DNA from: Lachnospiraceae bacterium
Lineage (GTDB): Bacteria > Bacillota > Clostridia > Lachnospirales > Lachnospiraceae
Reading direction: 5' to 3'
Assembly (NCBI GenBank): GCA_900770345.1
Contig: CAAGKF010000294.1
Span: forward strand, 1 to 64,000
Length of the DNA stretch: 64,000 bases
Numbering within the stretch: the stretch's first letter is position 1; the number at the start of each line of letters is the position of its first letter. This document shows positions 49,236 through 58,070 of the stretch, piece by piece. The notes under the pieces are model-generated. The model was not told the DNA's origin. It saw only the letters and a list, made by a program, of their open reading frames with translations, and did no database searches. The position numbers were made by a program, and so were the translations under genes.

Positions 49236-49589
49236 TCAATACATAAATTCTTCCAGCCGGTAGCCAAGTTCCATCAGGATCCTTGTGGAATCACGCAGAG
49301 TCAGATAGTAATAATTGGCGGTACCTTCCTGGCGGATATTTACCAGTCCGGCTTCCCGAAGGATCTTCAGATGATGGGAGATGGCCGGCCGTGAAAGGCT
49401 GGTGCGGTTGGTTATTTCGTTGACGTTCAGAGCGTGGCCCTCGAAGTCAATGGGGCCGCCGGGCGGACTGTACTGCAAAGCTTCCTCAGTGAGAACTTCA
49501 ATAATATTGAGCCGCATCTCGTCGCCCAGGGCAATGAATAAAGGCAGGCACCGGTGAAACTGTTCCTGCAATTCTTTGCCTGTGGTCAT
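49236..49589 (-). CDS. ArsR-family transcriptional regulator
   Basis: A 117-residue winged-helix regulator. The DNA-binding helix is in NRTSLSRPAISHHLKILREA, followed by GLVNIRQEGTANYYYL. No metal-binding Cys pair of the ArsR type is present, so the signal is not an obvious metal. The ATG at 49589 has AAGGAGGG 8 bases upstream. A perfect palindrome overlaps its promoter start, consistent with autoregulation. DUF2508, GH13 and glgB lie downstream on the same strand. Confidence 0.9.
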   Translation of the reverse strand: MTTGKELQEQFHRCLPLFIALGDEMRLNIIEVLTEEALQYSPPGGPIDFEGHALNVNEITNRTSLSRPAISHHLKILREAGLVNIRQEGTANYYYLTLRDSTRILMELGYRLEEFMY

Positions 49590-49606
49590 GGACCGATCCC
49601 TCCTTT

Positions 49607-49659
49607 GGTTTAAATTTTTAAACCTAATATATTTTACCATTGTATGGCGGTGCGGTCAA
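49607..49659 (-). promoter_or_regulatory. ArsR promoter with palindromic operator
   Basis: On the minus strand TTGACC (49654-49659) and TAAAAT (49631-49636) are spaced 17 bases apart. GGTTTAAA-TT-TTTAAACC (49607-49624) is a perfect inverted repeat lying just downstream of the -10, around the transcription start. Confidence 0.8.
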
Positions 49660-49698
49660 GAAAAAACGGTAATAATGTACAAAAAATAAAAACCGGTC

Positions 49699-49727
49699 TT
49701 GACATTTTGGTAAATATCCTTCATAAT
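49699..49727 (+). promoter_or_regulatory. Promoter of the Tad pilus operon
   Basis: TTGACA (49699-49704) and CATAAT (49722-49727) are spaced 17 bases apart. It diverges from the ArsR promoter 40 bases away. A leader of about 127 bases separates it from the first coding region; that leader holds a small hairpin, TGCCTG/CAGGCA. Confidence 0.8.
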
Positions 49728-49861
49728 GTAGAAACATTCAGAAATTTCTGGTGACACATCATCTATTATTCAAATTGCAGTACATTGCCTGGTTCAGGCA
49801 CAAAATCCTAAGTAAGTCAAAAATATCCTGTTGCTATGGATGGGAGGAAAGGAGGAGTTTT

Positions 49862-50401
49862 ATTCAGAGTATTTTTAATTTTATTTTCTGGTTTTCTCTG
49901 GCTGTGTGTGCAGCGGAAGATATACGAAGTTACAGGGTCCCGAATAAATGGCTTTTTTCTGCAGCTGCAGCCGCGTTTTTAATCAGGTGCGGTCCGGCCT
50001 GGCCTGTGGGAGGAGCCTGGGAATGCCTGAAAGCTGCCGGGGGATTTCTGGGGAGAATGTTTTTGGTGACCGCTTTTTGCTTTCCTGTGTACACACTGGG
50101 AATGGCCGGAGCGGCAGATGTAAAGCTTATGGCGCTGATTGCCGCCTTTATGGGTCTTGAACGCGGGACCGAAGCAATCATGATCGGATTGATTTCAGGA
50201 GCCGTTCCGGCTCTTATAAGGATGCTGCGTCAGGGCAGTGTCTGTCAGCGTTTTCTGTATTTAACTGCCTATATCGGGCGTATGATCCGGGAAAAGAAAG
50301 CGGAAATGTATTACAATGCCGTCCGCGACGGCAGAGACTGTGTGATTCCTCTGGGAGCTTTTCTGTGTCTGGGGGCCTTTGCGGAGGGAATTTTGAGATG
50401 A
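49862..50401 (+). CDS. tadV: Prepilin peptidase of the Tad locus (TadV/CpaA-like)
   Basis: An A24-type membrane aspartic peptidase of about 179 residues that cleaves Flp and pseudopilin leaders. The two catalytic Asp motifs are AAEDIRSYRVPN (first) and GAADVKLM (second). About five to six helices are seen. The start is unclear: homology and the first helix begin at about 49862, where the only codon behind AGGAGGAG is ATT. The nearest in-frame GTG (49751) has no ribosome binding site. It is the first gene of the Tad operon. Confidence 0.85.
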   Translation: MQSIFNFIFWFSLAVCAAEDIRSYRVPNKWLFSAAAAAFLIRCGPAWPVGGAWECLKAAGGFLGRMFLVTAFCFPVYTLGMAGAADVKLMALIAAFMGLERGTEAIMIGLISGAVPALIRMLRQGSVCQRFLYLTAYIGRMIREKKAEMYYNAVRDGRDCVIPLGAFLCLGAFAEGILR

Positions 50402-50425
50402 GAAAAGGAGGTATCGAAAAAATTT

Positions 50426-51421
50426 ATGGTGAAGATCATGGCAGTGTATGACGAAGATCCGCTGTTTGCGGAGAGGCTGGCGGATTACGCCAATCAGAAA
50501 GGAAAGCTGCCCTTTACTGCGATGGCATTTTCCAGTCTGGAGCGTCTTCTGGAGTATGCCTGTGAAAATCCGGTGGAGATCCTGCTGGTGGGAGAGGGAG
50601 CCAGGGATAAGGTGGAAGGCGTCAGGGCAAAGCAGGTTATGGTCCTGTGTGAAGGGGAGATGACAGAGAAATGGGAGGACACGGCGCCCATTTATAAATA
50701 CCAGTCGGGAGATGGCATTATGCGGGAGGTCATGGCCAGCTACTGCGGCTTTTCCCCGGAACCGGGGCTGGCGCTTCTGGGAAGAAAAGCGGTGGTGGCA
50801 GGGATTTATTCGCCGGTAAACCGCTGCATGAAATCTTCGCTGGCCCTGACTGTAGGGCAGCAGCTGTCCCGAAGTATGTCGGTGCTTTACATGAATCTGG
50901 AGGAGTATTCCGGTTTTTCCAGACTGGTGGGCGGGGAGTATGAAACGGATCTGTCCGATGTGCTGTATCTGTACCGTCAGGGAACATTTAACTGGATGAA
51001 GTTAAAGTCCATGGTGTACACCCGGGGTTCCATGGATTACATCCCGCCGGTACGCTACGGGGAGGATCTGGGCCAGATCGAGCCGGAGGATATGGCCATG
51101 CTCATCGGGCGGATCGCGCGGGAAAGCGGCTATGACAGGCTGGTGGTGGATATCGGGCATATGGGCCGCGGAGCTCTGCCGCTGCTTGGAATATGTGATG
51201 TGATCTATATGCCGGTGCTGGATGACTGCATTTCCGCCGCCAGGCTGGAGGAATTTGAGGACTATCTGGCAGCAGCTGACGACGGAAGCATCCGTGATAA
51301 GATACAGAAGCTGAGACTTCCGCGTCCCGGTACGGTTTTCAGAAGAGAAAGCTATATGGAACAGCTGATGTGGGGGGAACTGGGGGATTATGTCAGGCAG
51401 CTGCTTGGAAATGGACCATGA
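50426..51421 (+). CDS. tadZ: TadZ/CpaE-like pilus localisation protein
   Basis: A 331-residue protein. An N-terminal receiver-like domain (about residues 1-115) precedes a MinD/ParA-like ATPase fold (about 120-331). The deviant Walker A is degenerate: IYSPVNRCMKSSLALT keeps the final Lys-Ser but lacks the first Lys and the Gly-Gly. VVDIGHMGRG corresponds to Walker B-like sequence. TadZ homologues set the polar site of the pilus machine. It lies 24 bases after the peptidase gene. Confidence 0.8.
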   Translation: MVKIMAVYDEDPLFAERLADYANQKGKLPFTAMAFSSLERLLEYACENPVEILLVGEGARDKVEGVRAKQVMVLCEGEMTEKWEDTAPIYKYQSGDGIMREVMASYCGFSPEPGLALLGRKAVVAGIYSPVNRCMKSSLALTVGQQLSRSMSVLYMNLEEYSGFSRLVGGEYETDLSDVLYLYRQGTFNWMKLKSMVYTRGSMDYIPPVRYGEDLGQIEPEDMAMLIGRIARESGYDRLVVDIGHMGRGALPLLGICDVIYMPVLDDCISAARLEEFEDYLAAADDGSIRDKIQKLRLPRPGTVFRRESYMEQLMWGELGDYVRQLLGNGP

Positions 51422-51440
51422 GAGGAGGGAAGCAGAAAGA

Positions 51441-52709
51441 ATGGAGGAAATGATCGGTTCAAAGGGCAGGCAGGACCGGGAAGGTATTCGGTCACAGCTG
51501 CGGACACAGGTAATGGAGGAGCTTCAGGAGAAGCATCACATGGAGGATGAAGAACTTCAGGAGAGGATCGACAGCGCCATCCGGCAGAAAAGCCGTCAGA
51601 TCTATCTGCCGTTGAAGGAGCGTTTGTGGCTGAGAGGCAGCTTGTTTGACAGCTTCCGGAGGCTGGATATTCTGCAGGAGCTTTTGGATGACAGGGAAGT
51701 TACTGAGATCATGGTCAACGGAGCCGGAAAGATATTCATTGAACGAAAAGGAAAAATGGAGCTGTGGGGAAGACATTTTGAAAAACCGGAGCAGCTGGAG
51801 GATATTATCCAGCAGGTAGTGGGCCGTATAAACAGGACGGTCAACGTATCTTCACCCATTGTAGATGCCCGTCTGGAGGACGGATCCAGAGTCCATGTGG
51901 TTCTGCCGCCGGTAGCTCTTGACGGTCCGGTGGTAACGATCCGGAAATTTCCGGAGCCGATGACCATGGAAAAGCTTTTAAACTTCGGAGCTCTCACGGA
52001 GGAGGCTGCGGATTTCCTGCGACGGCTGGTGGAAGAGCGCTTTAATCTGTTTATAAGCGGCGGCACCAATTCGGGGAAGACTACGTTTCTCAATGCCCTT
52101 TCCGCTTTTATCCCGCAGGAGGAGCGGGTGATCACAATTGAGGATTCTGCAGAACTGCAGATATCCCAGGTTCCCAATCTGGTGCGTCTGGAAACAAGAA
52201 ATGCCAATACGGAGGGTGAAGGAGAGATCACCATGAGCCAGCTTATACGGGCATCTTTGAGGATGAATCCGTCCCGCATTATTGTCGGGGAGGTTCGGGG
52301 GCCGGAAGCGCTTGATATGCTCCAGGCTATGAATACCGGCCACCCCGGTTCTTTATCCACGGGACATGCCAACAGCGCGGAGGATATGATAAGCAGACTG
52401 GAAACAATGGTGCTGATGGCTGCGGATCTTCCGCTGGACGCGATACGCAGCCAGATCACATCTGCCCTGGATGTGATGATTCATCTGGGAAGGCTGAGGG
52501 ACGGGACCAGGAAGGTGCTGTCTGTTATGAAAATCGGAGGTTATCGGAATGGGACAGTGGAAATGGAGCCGTTGTATGAATATGACAGCAGCCGCGGGCA
52601 GCTTATCCCTACGGGGCAGACGGAGCTGTATGAGGATGCTGGATATGCAGGAAATTGTACGGGGAGGAAAACGGCAAACAGAAGAAAAAGCTGCGGGAGC
52701 GTGGAATAA
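51441..52709 (+). CDS. tadA: Pilus assembly ATPase TadA (CpaF)
   Basis: A 422-residue secretion ATPase that powers Flp pilus assembly. The Walker A is SGGTNSGKTTFLNA (around residue 212) and the Walker B-like region is SRIIVGEVRGPEALDM, with the His-box STGHANSAEDM. The ATG at 51441 with AGGAGGG upstream is preferred to earlier in-frame codons overlapping TadZ. Its stop overlaps the start of TadB by one base. Confidence 0.94.
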   Translation: MEEMIGSKGRQDREGIRSQLRTQVMEELQEKHHMEDEELQERIDSAIRQKSRQIYLPLKERLWLRGSLFDSFRRLDILQELLDDREVTEIMVNGAGKIFIERKGKMELWGRHFEKPEQLEDIIQQVVGRINRTVNVSSPIVDARLEDGSRVHVVLPPVALDGPVVTIRKFPEPMTMEKLLNFGALTEEAADFLRRLVEERFNLFISGGTNSGKTTFLNALSAFIPQEERVITIEDSAELQISQVPNLVRLETRNANTEGEGEITMSQLIRASLRMNPSRIIVGEVRGPEALDMLQAMNTGHPGSLSTGHANSAEDMISRLETMVLMAADLPLDAIRSQITSALDVMIHLGRLRDGTRKVLSVMKIGGYRNGTVEMEPLYEYDSSRGQLIPTGQTELYEDAGYAGNCTGRKTANRRKSCGSVE

Positions 52710-53521
52710 TGCGGGACGGACGAAAAGAGATGCAGGGGCGAAAAATAACGGGAGAGAGAAAACGGAAGGCGGATAAAGGACCTTTAAATTACCGGGTCTA
52801 CAGACTCTCGCTCAGAGAATGGTTTTTGTACGGAGGCCAGGGAGTTCTGCTGTGTGCTCTGACAGCCTATACGTTTTACAGAAGTCTGGCAGCGTTTTTT
52901 CTGTTTCTTCCGCTGGGGCTGACATACCCGCTGTATAAGAAAAAGCAGCTGAAAAAAGAGCGCCTCCGGCAGTTGACTCTGCAGTTTAAAGAAGGGATCC
53001 TGGTAATGTCTTCCTTTCTCAGCGCAGGGTATTCTCTGGAAAACAGCCTGACGATGGGAACCAGGGAGCTGGAGCAGCTTTACGGATCAGATGCTATGAT
53101 CACGGAGGAATTTCGACTTCTGTCAGCTGGAATCAGGATGAACCGGTCTCCGGAGATTTTGCTGATGGAATTCGGGGAGAGGAGCGGTGCGGATGATATT
53201 GACAGTTTTGCTCAGGTATTTTCGGCAGCCAGAAGAAGCGGCGGGGAGCTGGTGGAGATCATAGGGCACACAGTCGGTATTATACGGGATAAGATCCAGG
53301 TGCAGGAGGAGATTCATACCATGACAGCGGCCAGAGTGTTTGAGCAGAATATTATGAATAGAATTCCGTTCCTTATTATATTGTACATTGATGTCACTTC
53401 TCCCGGATTTTTCCGGATCATGTACAGTACCTGGGCGGGCAGAGCGGTCATGACGGTGTGTCTGGCCGTGTATGCGGGAGCGGCGGCGCTTGCCGGTTAT
53501 ATTTTGGATATTGAGGTGTAA
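52709..53521 (+). CDS. tadB: TadB-like inner membrane platform protein
   Basis: A 270-residue type II secretion F-domain protein. A basic N-terminus precedes two helices near residues 45-80. The F domain follows (SFLSAGYSLENSLTMGTREL), with a C-terminal helical pair. It starts in a TAATG overlap with the TadA stop. With TadC it forms the membrane platform that TadA drives. Confidence 0.88.
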   Translation: MRDGRKEMQGRKITGERKRKADKGPLNYRVYRLSLREWFLYGGQGVLLCALTAYTFYRSLAAFFLFLPLGLTYPLYKKKQLKKERLRQLTLQFKEGILVMSSFLSAGYSLENSLTMGTRELEQLYGSDAMITEEFRLLSAGIRMNRSPEILLMEFGERSGADDIDSFAQVFSAARRSGGELVEIIGHTVGIIRDKIQVQEEIHTMTAARVFEQNIMNRIPFLIILYIDVTSPGFFRIMYSTWAGRAVMTVCLAVYAGAAALAGYILDIEV

Positions 53522-53527
53522 GGGCAG

Positions 53528-54805
53528 ATGAGAAAAGAGGAGGCTCTGACAGAAAAGGTTTACGGAAAAATTCACAGGGTAATTTTCGAAAGAAGAAAGC
53601 CTCTTGCCTGTATTGTTCTGGGGATCCTGCTGGGAGCGGCATCACAGTTTGCCTCCGGTTTTGACCAGACGCTGGAGCAGGGGTACATTCTGGAGAGAAA
53701 TGCCTGCGGACAGGGACAGGCTGTCAGACAGCTGCTGGTAAACGGTCTGGGAGAAAAGGAGATACCGGTTGAGGTGGTTCTGGAGGAATGCTCCTACACG
53801 CAGGAAGAGGCCCATGAAATTTATGAGGCGGTGCTGGAGGAGCTTCCCCTGCGGATCCTGGGCGGAAATGAAAGTCTGAGCGAGGTGAGAAGTGATCTGA
53901 ACCTGGTCACCAGTGCGGATCCCTTCGGCGTGCGTTTAAAATGGCAGTCGGAAGAGCCGGAGCTTCTGGAATCCACCGGCAGGGTCCATGGAGAATATCT
54001 GGAAGAAGCGGGAAAGAAAGTAGGGCTGAGAGTTCGGATGACAGACGGAAACTGGCCGGAAGAATTTGTGATCCAGGTGCAGATAAGACCGCCTTTGCTT
54101 TCAGAGGAGGAACAGAAGGTCAGGCAGCTTCTGCGGGAGATCAGAGATCAGGAGGAGCAGAACCGTTTCGAGACAAAGCTGGCGCTGCCTCTGACCTTTC
54201 AGGGAAGTTCTCTGACTTACCGTATTCCGGCGCAGCAGACCTTCTGGCCTCTGGTCTTTCTGGGAATTGCGGCAGCGCTGTTGGTAAGCCTGAAGGAGAA
54301 ACAGGATGTGCGGAAAAAGGAAAAACTGCGCAGACAGCAGCTTTTGCTGGATTATTCGGAAGTATTGTCGCGTCTGATCATATTTCTGGGAGCAGGAATG
54401 AGTATCCGGTCAGCCTGGGAAAAGATAGCCGCTGATTATCGAAGAGCCAGAGAGCAGGGACGCAGGCCGGAGCGGTTTGTATATGAAGAAATGTGTGTGA
54501 CCGGCAGTCAGATGAAAAGCGGCGTGTCAGAGCAGAGGGCATTTGCGGAATTCGGAAGAAGATGCGGCCTTCAGCAGTATATGAAGCTGAGCGCCTTACT
54601 GGAACAGAGCAGAAAAAATGGTTCCAGGCATCTGAGAGAAAATCTGAAGCTGGAAATGGCGGAAGCATTTGAGCAGCGCAAGCATCAGGCAAGAAGAATG
54701 GGGGAAGAGGCGGGAACGAAGCTGCTTGTTCCGCTGTTTATGATGCTGTCGGTGGTTATGGTAATTATTGCGGTACCGGCGCTGCTGAATACCGTAAATT
54801 TATAG
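53528..54805 (+). CDS. tadC: TadC-like platform protein with a large outside domain
   Basis: A 425-residue protein. A first membrane helix (about residues 25-45) is followed by a ~185-residue domain that should face outward. Next are a second helix (about 233-252), a T2SS F domain (RLIIFLGAGMSIRSAWEKIA) and a C-terminal helix. Standard TadC lacks the outside domain, which contains stretches such as RLKWQSEEPELLESTGRVHG that resemble immunoglobulin-like repeats. It follows TadB at 6 bases. Confidence 0.85.
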   Translation: MRKEEALTEKVYGKIHRVIFERRKPLACIVLGILLGAASQFASGFDQTLEQGYILERNACGQGQAVRQLLVNGLGEKEIPVEVVLEECSYTQEEAHEIYEAVLEELPLRILGGNESLSEVRSDLNLVTSADPFGVRLKWQSEEPELLESTGRVHGEYLEEAGKKVGLRVRMTDGNWPEEFVIQVQIRPPLLSEEEQKVRQLLREIRDQEEQNRFETKLALPLTFQGSSLTYRIPAQQTFWPLVFLGIAAALLVSLKEKQDVRKKEKLRRQQLLLDYSEVLSRLIIFLGAGMSIRSAWEKIAADYRRAREQGRRPERFVYEEMCVTGSQMKSGVSEQRAFAEFGRRCGLQQYMKLSALLEQSRKNGSRHLRENLKLEMAEAFEQRKHQARRMGEEAGTKLLVPLFMMLSVVMVIIAVPALLNTVNL

Positions 54806-54822
54806 TGCAGGAGGTTGATTAT

Positions 54823-55002
54823 ATGAAGCTGAGAACGGTTGTAAGTGATTTTATAAGAGATGAACAGGGGGTGGGAGTGATTGAGCTGGTACTGATCCTG
54901 GTGGTTCTGATCGGCCTTGTGATCATTTTTAAAGGACAGATCACTACTCTCCTGGAAAATATTTTCAAGGAGATCAACAAGCAGTCAAAAGAGGTATATT
55001 AA
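54823..55002 (+). CDS. flp: Flp-type pilin
   Basis: A 59-residue pilin precursor. Processing is predicted after DEQG, leaving VGVIELVLILVVLIGLVIIF with Glu at +5, the residue required for assembly of type IV-like pilins. A short charged C-terminal tail follows. AGGAGG lies 8 bases before the ATG. The +6 Tyr typical of classical Flp is Leu here. It is probably the major fibre subunit. Confidence 0.9.
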   Translation: MKLRTVVSDFIRDEQGVGVIELVLILVVLIGLVIIFKGQITTLLENIFKEINKQSKEVY

Positions 55003-56975
55003 TGCGCCGGAGGGGTGAGATCACCGTATTTCTGGCCATGATACTGGTAAGCATCTGCGCCCTGCTCTGCGGGATCGCAGAATCGGCGCGCACCGCAGGC
55101 GCCAGATGCTTTCTTCGAATGGCAATGGATTCTTCTATGGATTCTCTGATGGCACAGTACCACAGAGAGCTTTGGGACAGGTACCGGATTCTGGGGCTGG
55201 AATTTACGGACAGGGAAATGCTGGAGGGAGAGATAAAACAGTTTCTTCAGCCATATATCGAAGCTCAAAACTGGTATCCCATGGATATACGCAGCGCGGA
55301 GCTCTCAGATATGGTGCTTTTAACGGAAGGAGAAGGGCATTATCTGGAACAGGAAATACTGGATTATATGAAATATGGACTTGTCGGAGCTGTATGGGAT
55401 GAAATGGATGAGTCGGAAGTCGGTGAGCTGTCCGGAAATTTAAAGGAGGCTGACAGCGTCGGCACGGTATCCGGTTTTTATGACGGACATACCAGAGAGG
55501 CAGTGAGGCTGGAAAAGGCACTGGAGGATATCGGAGAAAAACTGGAACAGCAGAAGGAGGGATGGGACAGCGGGAGAGAGTGCCTGGCTGATCTGGATGG
55601 AGAAGGCTTTATTCGAAACGGAGAAAGGATGATCAGGTATCTGGAAAAGCTGCCCGGACTGGTGGATATTTATGAGGAACGGGCAGAGCAGCTAAATGGA
55701 CGGCTTCAGGAGAGCCGGAGAAAATTTGAAGAACAGCAGGATTTGAGCACTCAGATCAGGTCAGCTCTGGAGGATGAGATATGTCAGTATGAGGCATACA
55801 CAGCTGAGGACGGACAGCGCCGCAGAGAGGTTCAGGGACTGAGGCAGAGAAGCGGAGAAAACATTGAGTTTATCCGTCAGGTAATGGAGGAAGCCAGGGA
55901 GGTTATGGATTATATCGACAGCTGGGAGCCGGAGGACGAAGATGATGAGCTTGATGAGGAGGCATTGTGGAGTCCTGTCATCAGCAGGTGGGAGAGATAT
56001 CCGATGTTGGATCTGGGCATCCGTTTCGGCGTGCAGGATAAAGAAAAGGAAGGCTTTCTGGAACGGGTGAGAGGAATGGCCGGAAATGGGCTTTTGGAGC
56101 TGGTGCTGCCGGAGGGAGCCGCGGTGTCCGGGCGGCGTCTGAAGCTGGAGGAGGCGCCGTCCTTTGGGAGAGATGAGGCGCGGGGAGGTCTGTGTGAGGA
56201 AAATCTTCTGAACCGTCTGATTATCTGCGAATATGGTATCCGATACTTTGACTGTTTTGATAAGCTGCGTTCCGAAGAGGGAGGATATGAACTGGAATAT
56301 CTGCTTTGGGGCAGGGAAAATGAGAAGAATAACCTGTCAGATACAATTTCACGTCTGGTGGCGGTGAGAGAGGGGCTTAATCTGATTCATATTTTTTCAG
56401 ATACCGGTAAAAGGCAGGAAGCCCGTGCCTTGGCAATGGCTATAGCAGGGGGAACAGGAATACTTCCGCTGGTGTCTGTCATAACATTTTTTATTATGGC
56501 GGTGTGGGCGCTGGGGGAGGCAATTATGGATGTGAGGAGGCTTTTAAATGGGGAACGGGTGCCGTTCTTTAAAACAGATTCGGACTGGAGACTGAGCCTG
56601 GAGGGACTTTTGTCATTGGGAAAAAACGGAAGATTTGTCGGTGAGGAAGGAACGGATGTATCTGCGGCGGTAAGAACTGCCGGGAGGGATACAGAAAAGG
56701 GTATAAATTACAGGGGCTATTTGCGGATTCTTTTGTTTGCGGCTTATGGAAGTCAAAAGGTGTATCGGATGATGGATATAATGCAGTACAACATCTGCCA
56801 AAATCAGCCCGGATTTCGAATAGAAAAATGCGCCTGCACAGTGGATATGAAAGGAACTGTCGGTGGAAAACATGTATTTTTTTCGCCGGGATTGTGGAAA
56901 AACCAGGAGGAGAACGGAGGCCTCAGTTATGAAACGGAAATGTCCGTGAGCGGAAGCTATCTGGGAGGTTTATGA
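55002..56975 (+). CDS. DUF5702 protein (TadG-like) of the Tad locus
   Basis: A 657-residue protein. The N-terminal helix (MRRRGEITVFLAMILVSICAL) resembles a pseudopilin or TadG leader. A long, Glu-rich helical region with coiled coils follows (about residues 150-300). A hydrophobic pair lies near residues 480-520. The family is found in clostridial Tad loci, with unknown function, possibly as a pilus-associated surface component. It starts in overlap with the pilin stop. Confidence 0.75.
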   Translation: MRRRGEITVFLAMILVSICALLCGIAESARTAGARCFLRMAMDSSMDSLMAQYHRELWDRYRILGLEFTDREMLEGEIKQFLQPYIEAQNWYPMDIRSAELSDMVLLTEGEGHYLEQEILDYMKYGLVGAVWDEMDESEVGELSGNLKEADSVGTVSGFYDGHTREAVRLEKALEDIGEKLEQQKEGWDSGRECLADLDGEGFIRNGERMIRYLEKLPGLVDIYEERAEQLNGRLQESRRKFEEQQDLSTQIRSALEDEICQYEAYTAEDGQRRREVQGLRQRSGENIEFIRQVMEEAREVMDYIDSWEPEDEDDELDEEALWSPVISRWERYPMLDLGIRFGVQDKEKEGFLERVRGMAGNGLLELVLPEGAAVSGRRLKLEEAPSFGRDEARGGLCEENLLNRLIICEYGIRYFDCFDKLRSEEGGYELEYLLWGRENEKNNLSDTISRLVAVREGLNLIHIFSDTGKRQEARALAMAIAGGTGILPLVSVITFFIMAVWALGEAIMDVRRLLNGERVPFFKTDSDWRLSLEGLLSLGKNGRFVGEEGTDVSAAVRTAGRDTEKGINYRGYLRILLFAAYGSQKVYRMMDIMQYNICQNQPGFRIEKCACTVDMKGTVGGKHVFFSPGLWKNQEENGGLSYETEMSVSGSYLGGL

Positions 56976-57952
56976 TGATGCTCTTTTTTCATTCTCTGAA
57001 AAATATAATATACACACTGCTCTTAAATATATTCGCACCTCTCCAAGTACGAAGTTGCCGCTGTGAAAACAGCAGAAAGGATCTCAATCAGGGTGAAAAA
57101 AGAGCATTATCATGGGCCTCCCGGGCTTTGAATGGAAGTATGGCTCTGGAAGCAGCTCTGAGTTTGTCGCTGTTTCTGTTCTTCTGCCTTTGCCTTATGA
57201 TGCCCATGAAGATGATGGACCGACAGAGGCAGATTCAGGCGGCGGTTGAAACGGTGGGTGAGGAGCTGAGCCAGTTTGCCTATATTTCCCGCTGTATGGA
57301 GAAAAGCGCGGACGGTGAAGCAGGTAAAGAAGATGAGGAAAACAGGGAAGTGATTGATCCGGAAAGAGCAGGGAATTCATCCTCTGTTCTGTCTGCCGGT
57401 TATGCGGCAGCGGCAATTATGAGCCGCATCGACAGCAGCTGGGTAGAGGAGGTGTCTTTTGCCGAAACGCGTATCGGACCGGATGATATGATACATATTG
57501 TTATGAATTACAGAATGCGCCTTCCCTTTTCGGTATTCGGCCTGGAAAGTCTTCCGTTTCAGAATATATGCAGCCGCCGGATGTGGACGGGAGCGGATGG
57601 AGACCGCCGGAAGGAAGGAAACGGGGAGGATCAGGGAGAGGAGCAGGAGATCGTATATATAGGAAAGTCTTCTGTGCGTTATCACAGACAGCGGACATGT
57701 CATTATCTCTATAATGATCTGCAGCAGATCTCTGCCGGAAACATCGGGGAGCTTCGGAATCGGGAGGGAAAGCGCTACAGTCCCTGCCGTGTGTGTGCGG
57801 CCGGCAAAGGTACAGATACTGTTTATATAATGCCTTATGGGACAAGCTATCATTCACGGACGGACTGTCGGGCTATCATTGCCTGGGTTCAGGCTGTTCC
57901 TCTGAAGCAGGTGGAATATCTGGGAGCATGCTCTTACTGCGGAGAACGATGA
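56972..57952 (+). CDS. Pseudopilin with two C-terminal zinc-ribbon-like modules
   Basis: A 326-residue protein. A class III leader is seen in LNGSMALEAALSLSLFLFFC: cleavage after Gly would put Glu at +5. The leader has an unusually long ~54-residue N-terminal part. The C-terminus carries two related modules, SVRYHRQRTCHYLY...PCRVC and TSYHSRTDCRAI...CSYC, each with YHxxxxC or YHxxxC and a CxxC pair, likely to bind metal. Three ATGs in a row (56972, 56975, 56978) are possible starts. It overlaps the preceding gene by 4 bases. It is probably displayed outside the cell; its role is unknown. Confidence 0.72.
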   Translation: MMMLFFHSLKNIIYTLLLNIFAPLQVRSCRCENSRKDLNQGEKRALSWASRALNGSMALEAALSLSLFLFFCLCLMMPMKMMDRQRQIQAAVETVGEELSQFAYISRCMEKSADGEAGKEDEENREVIDPERAGNSSSVLSAGYAAAAIMSRIDSSWVEEVSFAETRIGPDDMIHIVMNYRMRLPFSVFGLESLPFQNICSRRMWTGADGDRRKEGNGEDQGEEQEIVYIGKSSVRYHRQRTCHYLYNDLQQISAGNIGELRNREGKRYSPCRVCAAGKGTDTVYIMPYGTSYHSRTDCRAIIAWVQAVPLKQVEYLGACSYCGER

Positions 57953-58070
57953 ACAGGGGAATGAAAGCGGAAGAATAAAAGCAGAAGGATAAAGACAGTA
58001 AGGGCAGAGTGAAAAAGCTGTAAGCGTATGCCGGCAGCACAGCAGAAAAAGAAAGGGGTACAGGCTGATT

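Noticed and set aside
49740..49861. Possible riboswitch in the Tad operon leader
   Set aside because: Only a small TGCCTG/CAGGCA hairpin is present; no known aptamer core was recognised.
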